Shown one piece after another: positions 7,572 to 14,463 of a stretch of DNA of 27,295 bases. The position numbers and the translations under genes were made by a program. Numbering within the stretch: position 1 is the stretch's first letter; each line of letters opens with the position of its first letter. Origin of the DNA: JACRLW01 sp050181465 (GTDB lineage Bacteria; Planctomycetota; UBA1135; UBA2386); contig JBFXDD010000051.1 in assembly GCA_050181465.1 (NCBI GenBank), positions 1 through 27,295 on the forward strand, in the 5' to 3' direction. The notes under the pieces are model-generated. The model worked only from the letters and a program-made list of their open reading frames with translations, made no database searches and had not been told where the DNA came from.

Positions 7572-8440
7572 CTTCCGCCGTCGCCCCAACAGCACGAGGT
7601 CGCGCCCGCCGACGGTGTCACTCGCCAGGGAACTGGTGCCGGCGCGCACGACTGCGGGGGATGCGCTCGAGGTCGCACGTCTACACCTTCGCCAGGAAGG
7701 CATCGCCCTTACGATCGAAGGCGGTCGAGATCCTGGTTGCGGCTTGATCGGGGACGACCGGCCGATCGGTCAGGAATCGGTGAGCCTCCGGACCTACGCC
7801 GACTTCGGGGATGATCGTCGAATTCTCCGCGCGCGCGGCGAGATCGCAACCGCCGCGAGCAACTCCGCACCGAGCAGGACGGTGTGTAGGTTCGTCAGCG
7901 TGCGCAGCGGCGATCGATCCAAAGGCAGTGCGGGCGACGAGCATCGCGACACTCGCCAGCTCGAACGCGTGCGGAACGACGATCCAGGGACTCGGCGCAG
8001 GTCCGGTGAACGTTGGCGCGTTGTGCGCGATCGCAGTCGGCGCGGTCGCGAGTGCCAACGCGAGCAACATCGGCACCACGGCGGCGAACTGCGGCCACAC
8101 CGAGCGTCTGCCGTCGCGCACGCTCGCGACTGCGAGGATCACGATCCGCGGATTGCACAGCAGCAATACACTTCGCGCTTCTCCGAGCTGAGCATGAAGA
8201 CGATCAGGTTGACCACCAGCCAGTCTCGCGCTCCGCACAGAAGGGCTTCGGCGGGCTCCTTCGCGGCGTCTGCTGCCGCACTCCGCCGCAACGCTCCGAT
8301 CGCGAGAAAGGACACCTGCAGCGCGAACAACAAGACCTCGGGCAGCGGCTCGTAGAAGCGCCCGGCATGACTTCGCTCGGCCAAGACGAGGTGGAGATGC
8401 GCGTCGAGTGCCAACTCACCGACTCGATCGGAAGGCGATC
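7572..8440 (-). pseudogene. Decayed C-terminal half of an ArnT/PMT-like glycosyltransferase
   Basis: Read on the minus strand, this stretch is a mutated copy of the C-terminal half of the intact glycosyltransferase at 12822-14387. Matching landmarks run in order: RVGELALDAHLHLVLAERS against RLGELMFDGHLGRVFEARS, SHAGRFYEPL, ARDWLVVNLI, SSEKREVY, VILAVASVRDG, GPEAHRFLTDRPVV, ISTAFDRKGDAFLA and VGGRDLVLLGRRR. They lie in different frames, with breaks near 8165, around 7810-7880 and near 7660. A tryptophan codon has become TAG near 7680, about 25 codons are missing around 7810, and the normal stop has become AAG at 7572-7574. Homology ends near 8438, just short of the putative left end of the IS1380-like element, and the N-terminal half is absent. 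By eye about three quarters of bases match the intact copy, so the duplication or divergence is old. Confidence 0.88.
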
Positions 8441-8447
8441 AAGTGGG

Positions 8448-8472
8448 CCGCTAGTGTTCAGCCGATTCTGGC
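8448..8472 (+). repeat. Putative left terminal inverted repeat of the IS1380-like element
   Basis: The core AGTGTT followed by CAGCCGATTC matches the reverse complement of the right end (AGTGTTGCAAACCGTTC) with about two small gaps. The position coincides with the end of pseudogene homology. The exact outer base is uncertain by several nucleotides. Confidence 0.5.
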
Positions 8473-8754
8473 CAAGGTCGACCGCGCTCGCGCGGCTCTC
8501 AATAAAGCTGCATCTGAGTGAATCACACCACTGGGGTACGAAATCCCTCCAGTCGCAATCTGCTGAATGAGAGTTCTCGATTCTCGACATCTGAGTAACT
8601 CCATGGCGCGAATCGCGCGAAGTGTTGCTCTGGTCCTGGACATCACTTGCGGTGATGTTTCGGCGCGATATTCGATGCGGAAGAAATAAGCCTGCACTCA
8701 TGTCGATTGCGCTGTCGTGAAAAACAAAACCGCAGACGACAGAGGCAGGCTCGC

Positions 8755-10140
8755 ATGAGAGTTTCCCGCAAGAGCATCCGGAGTGCAAGCTGGGCGATGC
8801 CTGTCGTGCGTTTCGCAGATCAAGCACTCACATCGATCGCTGGACTCGTCTTGTTCCAGTCAATGGCGCGTTTGATCGATCTGCGCAATCGGCTCGAGCG
8901 ATGCACCATGCGCGTCCGCGGGACCGGAGCCTACTCCCCAGGTCAGGTCGTACTGCTGTTGGTGATCCACCTCTTCCTCGGCTACCGGCGACTGCGCGAT
9001 CTCGATTACTACCGCCGCGACCCGCTCGTGCTGCGGCTCCTCGGTCTGAATCGCTTGCCCAGTGTCGCGACACTCTCGAGGGTCATGTCTTCATTTGATG
9101 ACGAGGCGATTGACAACGTGCGCGAGGTCGTCAGGGATCTGGTCGCGTGCCGAGTGCGAGCGGCGTCTCCCAACCGATTGACCTTCGACATGGACGGCTC
9201 GGTGCAGTCGACCAAGTCTCGAAGAATTGAGGGCACAGCCATCGGCTACAACACTTAGCGTAAGGGATCCAGAAGCTACTACCCGCTCTTCGTCACCATC
9301 GCCCAGTCCGGACAGGTCTTCGACTTCCTGCACCGGCCAGGCAACGTTCACGACTCCAAAGGCGCCTGCGACTTCCTTCTCGAGTGCATCCAGAAGGTGC
9401 GTAGCGGTGGGTTCCGTGGGCAGGTCGAGGCCCGGCTCGACAGCGCGCACTTCAGCGATGCCACCTGCATTCGCTTGCATCGAGCGCGCGTCGAGTTCTC
9501 TGTGAGTGTTCCCTTCGAGCGAATCCCCGAACTCAAGACGCTGATCGAGAAGCGCCAGGCCTGGCATGACATCGACGATGACTGGAGCTCGTTCGAGTGG
9601 ATGCTGAAGCCGAAGCGGGCGTCGCAGCGCCCGTTTCGATGCGTGGTGTACCGACACCAGGTCGCGGTTCCCGCGCGGGGCCCGATCCAGCTCGATCTCT
9701 TCAAACCAGTGCACCGGCAGTACGAGTACCGGGCGGTGCTCACGAACAAAGTCTGTAGCAGCAAGGCTCTGCTCGACTTCCACAACGGCCGTGGTTCGCA
9801 GGAGGGAATCTTTGCGGAGCTGAAGTCCCAGGTGTCGATGGACTACCTCCCTTCGAAGCGCAAGTGCGGCAATCAGATCTACCTCGCCTCGGCGGTCTTG
9901 GCCCACACGTTGGGGCGCGAGATGCAGATCCGGTCGGCTGAGCTGCGTCGCGTCGCGAACACTCCAAAGCGAGCCTGCCTCTGGACAGTCCGGAAGATCG
10001 ACACGCTCCGGAAGTCGCTGATACAGCAAGCGGGACGGGTGACCCGTCCCGCAGGCCGATTTGTTCTCACACTCTCCAAGAACCTACCCGTACAGCGGGA
10101 GTTCATGCGCATGCTGAAAGCGCTGACACCGGCCGCGTAG
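8755..10140 (+). pseudogene. IS1380-type DDE transposase interrupted by one in-frame TAG
   Basis: One continuous frame runs from ATG 8755 (an AGAGG sits about ten bases upstream) to TAG 10138-10140, broken only by a TAG at 9256-9258, codon 168. The pieces are 167 and 293 residues, together the normal length of an IS1380 transposase. The stop falls in the conserved GYNxKKxGRxSYxPL-type motif (here GYNT, stop, RKGSRSYYPL), where family members have Lys or Arg. A single AAG-to-TAG change therefore explains it. The catalytic residues are all present: D in TFDMDG before the stop, D in RLDSAHF, and E in SQEGIFAELK after it. The C-terminal AGRVTRPAGRFVLTLS is also family-typical. No other frameshift is visible, so the inactivation looks recent compared with the neighbouring glycosyltransferase pseudogene. 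Readthrough or suppression cannot be excluded from sequence. Confidence 0.9.
10030..10052. repeat. Perfect 23-nt palindrome inside the transposase gene
   Basis: Two 11-base arms, 10030-10040 and 10042-10052, are exact inverted complements around a single central G. The palindrome lies in the codons for QAGRVTRPAGR, a motif conserved in the family, so coding constraint may account for part of it. It could form a cruciform or a very stable RNA stem, but a one-base loop is sterically poor. Confidence 0.6.
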
Positions 10141-10162
10141 GGAACGGTTTGCAACACTGGGG
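10141..10162 (-). repeat. Putative right terminal inverted repeat of the IS1380-like element
   Basis: It begins one base after the transposase stop and ends in ACACTGGGG. Its reverse complement shares AGTGTT plus a similar following stretch with the left end. The same ACTGGGG heptamer recurs at 8530-8536 inside the left non-coding part of the element. The outer boundary is uncertain by a few bases. Confidence 0.5.
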
Positions 10163-10221
10163 AAATGCTCCCGAGCGAGATGTGCTTGACATGGGTCAGC
10201 CCGAAGAGTCTCCTGACAGTC

Positions 10222-10707
10222 ATGTTGGAAACAAGCATCGTTCGGCGATTGTTCGCCGTCGCAGTCTGGTTCTCGCTCGTGAGCGTGCCCGCGCAGACAA
10301 CCACGTCGTCGCCGACCATCGGTGGCTGGCATCATGGGCCTGGGCCTGCTCCTCTGTGTGACTCATGCGTGCTCGGAGTGACGAACGTTGGAACCGTTGA
10401 GAGTCCGATCTTCGTGGCGGACTGCAGCGGTGGCTGTTCACAAACGGGAGGAGCCTGCGCAGTGGTATCGTTCTCGACGGAGGATGCCACTATCTGGGTT
10501 TGTCGCTGCGGAGGTGCAGTTCCGACCAACCTGTGTGCTGCCCTGTTCGTGAAGCCGGATGGACACCCTCATGATATTCAGTGCAACGTGGACCAACAGT
10601 GTTGCCTCAATCCCTGTGTCGAAGGCTCGTCTTCAAAGCCTCCTGTCATCGCCCCCGGGACTAGACTGATTGCGTGCCTGTGTCCCACCCCGCCTTTGGG
10701 GAATTAG
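10222..10707 (+). CDS. Secreted cysteine-rich small protein, unknown function
   Basis: I do not recognise this family. From the ATG at 10222 the protein is 161 aa and starts with a clear Sec signal peptide (RRLFAVAVWFSLVSVPA, cleavage likely before QTTTSS). The mature part contains 14 cysteines in short clusters (CDSC, CSGGC, CRC, QCC, CLC), an even number that suggests a disulfide-stabilised extracellular domain. Glycine, proline and threonine are common and there are no membrane segments after the signal. A TTGACA sits at 10186-10191, just outside the IS right end, but no good -10 hexamer follows, and an upstream in-frame ATG at 10165 would bury the signal peptide. The gene lies between the dead IS element and another exported-protein gene. 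Coding support comes from composition and the signal only, so a spurious frame remains possible. Confidence 0.6.
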   Translation: MLETSIVRRLFAVAVWFSLVSVPAQTTTSSPTIGGWHHGPGPAPLCDSCVLGVTNVGTVESPIFVADCSGGCSQTGGACAVVSFSTEDATIWVCRCGGAVPTNLCAALFVKPDGHPHDIQCNVDQQCCLNPCVEGSSSKPPVIAPGTRLIACLCPTPPLGN

Positions 10708-10972
10708 TCATCGACTAGCCAGAGCGAAGCTCTCTGCGCCGCCTTGCGTCGAAGCCGAGCTTGGAGCGATCGAGTCGCGTTGGGACCAAACTGCCCGTAG
10801 TGCCTGGAAGTTGCAGTCCTGGCTCGATATCCCGAGAGTGATCGATTGCCCCAGGACTTCTGGACCCTGGGCCTCTCGAGGCGCGAGCGCGAACTCCCGA
10901 TGTGACGCGGTGCGATCGAGACTTCCCTATCTATCGAAGGCGTGGATCCTTATCCTTGCGATCAACAAAGCC
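10708..10972 (+). other. Non-coding gap between two exported-protein genes
   Basis: I see no gene in these 265 bases. Just after the upstream stop there is a short AGAGC-gaa-GCTCT stem, too small to call a terminator. The reading frame of the downstream gene happens to be open through this gap to 10670, but that extension has no signal or domain character and is not adopted. Confidence 0.5.
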
Positions 10973-12598
10973 ATGAACTCAGCCATATCCAGGGTCAAGG
11001 GGCTCTCGGTGACGATCGTCGTGGCGGCTGTCATCCTGACGTGGTGGATTGGCCACGATGGGGCTCGACCGCCCATCGAGCAGGCAATGTCGATTTCCTC
11101 CAGCGGCGAGCCACCTATCGAGAGCAACAAGCGAACGGTTCGGCTCGATCGCAACGACGTCGAAGCTTCGACAAGTTCGACCTTGCGAATCCATGTCTCG
11201 GACCGATCCACCGGCGCGCCTATCGAGCTTGCAGATGTGCTCCTGACACCGGAGCGACGTGAGGTGCTGGATGTCCGGGACGTGAAGCGATTGGGACAAA
11301 CCGGTGCAGACGGAAACCTCGACACTCCTCGATCGAACGGTCACATCGTCATTCGAAGCGCCGGCTACCAGTCGGCCGAGCGCGAGATCCAGCAGGAAGA
11401 TCATGCTCTGACTCCGATCGTGTTCGCTCTGGAGCGGGCAGCGGAACTTCAGATCCTTTGTCACAATCGGTATGGAGTTGGGGTTCCGGGGGTCGTGTTC
11501 CGCGCGTCCGCAGCGGGACTGGACTTCGAGATCGATGTCCAGAGCGCCGCGGACCCGAACCTGATTCCGGGCGGGGATCCCCGAACTGCTGTCTTTGTCG
11601 GTGTGTCGAGCGACCAGGGCGAGATTCGACTCGAAGGTCTCCGTCCCGGCGAGCTGTCCGCCGACGTCCGCCATCCTCGGTACTGCCTCGTCGAAGGTTG
11701 GCCCAGGAATGGTTTTCGGCTCGAGCCAGGAGAGAATCGCCTGGCCCTGATCTTCGACCCCCTTGTGGGGGTCCACGTGGAAGTGGTCGACGATGAAGTG
11801 CTCGCGTGGCAAGCCGAACATCCGCCGGCCTTCTTCGTTCCGTGGGAATCGGTTTCGGTTCTCGCCTCTCGACGAACGGCTCTGACTCGTGGCGATCGCC
11901 AGCGGTTGTGCTTCCTCGGCTGTGCTCGCTACTCCAGGGAACAGGGGCCGACCGCACTTCCGACGAGCGTGAGCGCGCGAATATTGACCGCCGGCCGAGG
12001 ATGGGTGACGGTTCCTCTCCCCCTTCGGGACGTAATCCAACTAGATGTCCCGGAGATGATCGAGGTCGGCTCGTTTCCGCTTGCAGAGGACGTGATCGAC
12101 GTGGACTTCGAGGTCGTCAACTTGGACGGGACTCGAGTTCCCGTCGACGAACTGAAGCTGCAGAGCACCGAGCAGCCTGTCACCAGCGTCTCGGTGCCGA
12201 TGGGCCGCAACATCCGCCTTCCAGCCGGGAATTATCGGTTGCGAGCGCGGGACCCGTGCCTTGATCACGTACTGGATACGCGGACGGTCACGGTGGCGAG
12301 GAACGAGAGTCGCTCGGTGCGCGTCACGCTTGGACGGAGGATTCGGCAGGCGATTCTGAACTTGACGGATGAGTCCGGATACCGACTCCAGTCTGCCGGG
12401 ATCGCGATTTTGGCCGACGGACTCGAGCTGAGTTCGCAATTCTCAGGTCGATTGTGGGGCCGCAGCATATGGCTCCCAGTCGGCCAGCTCACATTGACGA
12501 TCTCGTCGTTCGGTTGCAGCGCAGTTCGTCATTCTTTGTCCATACCCGAGGATGGGGACGAGCCGATCCATCTGAATCTCACCGTGCCTCGACGCTGA
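10973..12598 (+). CDS. Membrane-anchored exported protein with carboxypeptidase-regulatory-like repeats
   Basis: A 541-aa protein. The start at 10973 is chosen because it places a signal-anchor helix at residues 8-27 (KGLSVTIVVAAVILTWWIG) at the N-terminus; longer upstream starts lack any such signal. Residues about 65-150 look like a carboxypeptidase-regulatory-like beta-sandwich: LRIHVSDRSTGAPIELADV, a TGADGNLDTP turn, then HIVIRSAGYQSAERE. Similar beta-rich segments follow (GEIRLEGLRPGELSADV, VNLDGTRVPVDELKL, IRLPAGNYRLRAR), suggesting three or four repeats. No catalytic motif is visible. Such repeats are common in large exported proteins of Planctomycetota and relatives, with structural or binding roles that are mostly undefined. 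Codon usage is less GC-biased at third positions than in the flanking glycosyltransferase genes, which may reflect different origin or weak expression. Confidence 0.75.
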   Translation: MNSAISRVKGLSVTIVVAAVILTWWIGHDGARPPIEQAMSISSSGEPPIESNKRTVRLDRNDVEASTSSTLRIHVSDRSTGAPIELADVLLTPERREVLDVRDVKRLGQTGADGNLDTPRSNGHIVIRSAGYQSAEREIQQEDHALTPIVFALERAAELQILCHNRYGVGVPGVVFRASAAGLDFEIDVQSAADPNLIPGGDPRTAVFVGVSSDQGEIRLEGLRPGELSADVRHPRYCLVEGWPRNGFRLEPGENRLALIFDPLVGVHVEVVDDEVLAWQAEHPPAFFVPWESVSVLASRRTALTRGDRQRLCFLGCARYSREQGPTALPTSVSARILTAGRGWVTVPLPLRDVIQLDVPEMIEVGSFPLAEDVIDVDFEVVNLDGTRVPVDELKLQSTEQPVTSVSVPMGRNIRLPAGNYRLRARDPCLDHVLDTRTVTVARNESRSVRVTLGRRIRQAILNLTDESGYRLQSAGIAILADGLELSSQFSGRLWGRSIWLPVGQLTLTISSFGCSAVRHSLSIPEDGDEPIHLNLTVPRR

Positions 12599-12821
12599 AC
12601 GGTCGATCGCGAGCCATCTTCGAACGCGGTCGAGTGCTTCCGCGGGCGTGTGGAGATCTTCACAGACTGGCTCGGATGTCTGTTGAGTGAAGGCATGCAC
12701 ATGGGGTCACGACGCTCTGCGCATGCCATTTGCTGCGTTTGTGCATGAGCGCCGATTGGCTCGCATCCTTGGTGACGCGGGCCGGGCAGGGTGGATCGAG
12801 CGATTCCAAGAGGGGGGATCG
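12599..12821. other. Convergent intergenic gap with overlapping inverted repeats
   Basis: No gene is supported in this 223-bp gap between two convergent genes. It contains GGCATGC at 12692-12698, which can pair with GCATGCC at 12721-12727. The overlapping CATGCAC at 12694-12700 could instead pair with GTGCATG at 12741-12747. These are mutually exclusive stems. They may contribute to termination, but there is no U-tract and the loops are long. Confidence 0.3.
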
Positions 12822-14387
12822 CTACCGCCGACGCCCCAGCAAGACGATCTCGCGCCCGCCGACCATGCGACTTGCCAGGGTGACCGTGCCGGCGAGCACA
12901 GAGGCGGGCAATCGCTCGAGGTCGCGCGTCCACACCATGGCGAGGAAGTCCTCGCCTTCCCGATCGAATGCGGTCGCGATCTTGGTCGCAGCTTGATCGG
13001 CCACGACGGGGCGAACGGTCAAGAATCGATAGGCCTCCGGACGTACGCCGACACACGGGATGGTCGTCGGCTGCTCGGAGCGCGCGGCAAGGATGGCGGC
13101 GAGGGCATCGGGCGCCTTGTGCGGATCGAGTCGCGGCAGGATCGAGAGTGCCGCTACGAGCGCCACGCCGAGCATGGCGGTGTGAATGTGAGTCAGCGTG
13201 CGCAGCGGCGGTCGATGGACCGCATCTCTCGCGACGAGCAGCGAGGCACTCGCGAGCCAGATTCCGAGCGGAACGACGAACGTCGGACTCGGCGCGAACG
13301 CGACGAACTTCGGTGCCAATCGCCCGACGGCGATCGGCATCGCGGCCAGCGCGAGCGCGAGCGCCATCGGCACGACGGCGGCGATGCGCATCCACGCCGA
13401 TCGACTGCCGTCACGCACGCAGGCGACGGCGAGGATCACCAGCAGCGGATAGCACGGCAGCAGGTACACCTCGCGCTTCTCCGCGACGATCGTGAAGAAG
13501 ATCAGGTTGACGACCAGCCAGTTTCGTGCAGTGCAAAGCAGCGCGGCGGCAGGATCCTTCGAAGCGAGATCCGTCGCGCTTCGCCAGAAGGCGCGGATCG
13601 CGAGGACTGACACGGGTAGCGCGAGCAGCCAGAGTTCGAGAAGCGGTTCGTAGAAGTGACCGGCGTGACTGCGCGCCTCGAATACGCGGCCGAGGTGACC
13701 GTCGAACATCAACTCGCCGAGCCGGCTCGGTTCACGCAAGCTCGCAGCGATTGCCCAGGCGAGCAGCGGTCCGATGGCCACCAGGATCGGCAGGGGGCGG
13801 ACCGCGATGCGCTCGCCGCGACTTCGCTGAGCGAGCGCGATCCAAGTCGCCACGAACCAGAACGCGACGGGACCCTTGGTGAGCGAGCCGAGTGCCGTGA
13901 GAACGGCGACGGTCAGGTCACGCCGCCGACCCGGCGCCAGGTTCGCTTGCGCGGTGATCGCGCCGAGCACGAAGCAAGTCAGCAAGGTGTCGTGCTGCAT
14001 GCGGCCACCGAGGTGCAGCACCAGCGGCATGGTCAGGAACGCGAGCGCAGCCGGTGCGGCGCAGTCCCGCCCCAGCCAAGTGCGCGCGAGGCGTGCAACG
14101 CACCATGCCGTCACGACAACCGCGACCAGGCTCGGCAACCGCATCGCCCAGAGCGCCCAATCCGTGAGTGCGCCGGGGATCGCCGTGACCAGGAAGGTGA
14201 GCGGCGGCTTGTCGGGGTAGGGCTCGCCGCACAGTTGCAGGGTCAGAAAATCGCCGCGCAGCCAGGCTTCCTTCGCGACCTGCGCGACGCGCGGTTCGTC
14301 GGGGGCCCACAGCCCGCGCAGCAGTGCGTTGGCCAGGTGCGGAGTCATGCCGAGGCCGAGCGCCACGGGCAGCGAGAGTCTTGGCAT
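12822..14387 (-). CDS. ArnT/PMT-like membrane glycosyltransferase (GT39/GT83 type)
   Basis: A polytopic membrane protein of about 521 aa that most likely transfers a sugar from a polyprenyl-phosphate donor on the outer face of the cytoplasmic membrane. The N-terminal periplasmic loop has the catalytic acidic pair in LWAPDEPRVAQVAKEAWL (D30-E31), followed by the typical PYPDKPPL at about residues 57-63 and the GGRMQHDTLL segment. About ten further helices follow. ArnT itself moves aminoarabinose to lipid A; no such substrate can be inferred here. The start is uncertain: 14405 (six residues longer) is equally possible, and neither shows a ribosome binding site. The gene is divergent from an SGNH hydrolase 76 bp away. 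A decayed copy of its C-terminal half lies at 7572-8440 in the same orientation. Confidence 0.85.
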   Translation of the reverse strand: MPRLSLPVALGLGMTPHLANALLRGLWAPDEPRVAQVAKEAWLRGDFLTLQLCGEPYPDKPPLTFLVTAIPGALTDWALWAMRLPSLVAVVVTAWCVARLARTWLGRDCAAPAALAFLTMPLVLHLGGRMQHDTLLTCFVLGAITAQANLAPGRRRDLTVAVLTALGSLTKGPVAFWFVATWIALAQRSRGERIAVRPLPILVAIGPLLAWAIAASLREPSRLGELMFDGHLGRVFEARSHAGHFYEPLLELWLLALPVSVLAIRAFWRSATDLASKDPAAALLCTARNWLVVNLIFFTIVAEKREVYLLPCYPLLVILAVACVRDGSRSAWMRIAAVVPMALALALAAMPIAVGRLAPKFVAFAPSPTFVVPLGIWLASASLLVARDAVHRPPLRTLTHIHTAMLGVALVAALSILPRLDPHKAPDALAAILAARSEQPTTIPCVGVRPEAYRFLTVRPVVADQAATKIATAFDREGEDFLAMVWTRDLERLPASVLAGTVTLASRMVGGREIVLLGRRR

Positions 14388-14463
14388 GAGACAAGGAGGG
14401 ATCATGCGCGCGGGGGATTCCCCGGCAACCGGGCGCCGTCGCGATACGCTTCGTGGCCCATCC
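14388..14463. promoter_or_regulatory. Divergent intergenic region between glycosyltransferase and SGNH hydrolase
   Basis: These 76 bases separate two divergently transcribed envelope genes and must hold the promoters of both if the start calls are right. No convincing -35/-10 pair is visible on either strand. An AAGGAGGGATC lies at 14393-14403 on the plus strand; it is a good Shine-Dalgarno-like string but sits about 60 bp from the chosen plus-strand start and next to an ATG at 14404 that is in frame with it. That leaves a possible longer SGNH protein. Confidence 0.3.

Larger units (their letters stand above)
8448..10162 (+). mobile_element. IS1380-family-like insertion sequence, inactivated
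   Basis: This is a 1.7-kb element, the usual size for the IS1380 family. It carries a single transposase frame flanked by imperfect ends: AGTGTTCAGCCGATTC at 8453-8468, and, read on the opposite strand, AGTGTTGCAAACCGTTC at the right end (10143-10159). The left end abuts the point where homology to the broken glycosyltransferase stops, which independently supports the boundary. I could not find a convincing target-site duplication, so flanking rearrangement, age or imprecise boundaries are possible. The 300 bp before the transposase start (8450-8754) is less GC-rich than its surroundings and holds no gene I can support. The transposase carries an in-frame stop, so the element is probably immobile unless complemented in trans. 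Confidence 0.7.

Noticed and set aside
5956..8355. Plus-strand open frame of 799 codons across the GTPase gene and glycosyltransferase pseudogene
   Set aside because: It is antisense to a GTPase with all its G motifs, has low-complexity charged composition and no recognisable domain.
8204..8827. Minus-strand open frame of 207 codons spanning the IS left end
   Set aside because: Part of it overlaps the glycosyltransferase pseudogene in another frame, and the rest has no similarity or signal. It crosses the element boundary, which a real gene of this origin should not.
9256..9258. Recoding of the TAG as an amino acid (for example pyrrolysine) or programmed readthrough
   Set aside because: The codon sits at a conserved Lys/Arg position explained by one base change. 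No other in-frame TAG occurs in the recognisable genes here, so a plain nonsense mutation is simpler.
10186..10214. Promoter formed by TTGACA at 10186-10191 with a -10 at 10209-10214
   Set aside because: The -35 hexamer is perfect, but the -10 (TCTCCT) matches only three of six positions and the start would fall within about ten bases of the ATG. It is too weak to call.
10670..10972. N-terminal extension of the carboxypeptidase-regulatory-like protein
   Set aside because: The added 101 residues lack domain character and would place the signal-anchor helix internally. The start at 10973 gives a normal exported-protein N-terminus.
12687..13610. Plus-strand open frame of 307 codons
   Set aside because: Almost all of it is antisense to the intact glycosyltransferase and is rich in Arg, Asp and Glu with no motif.
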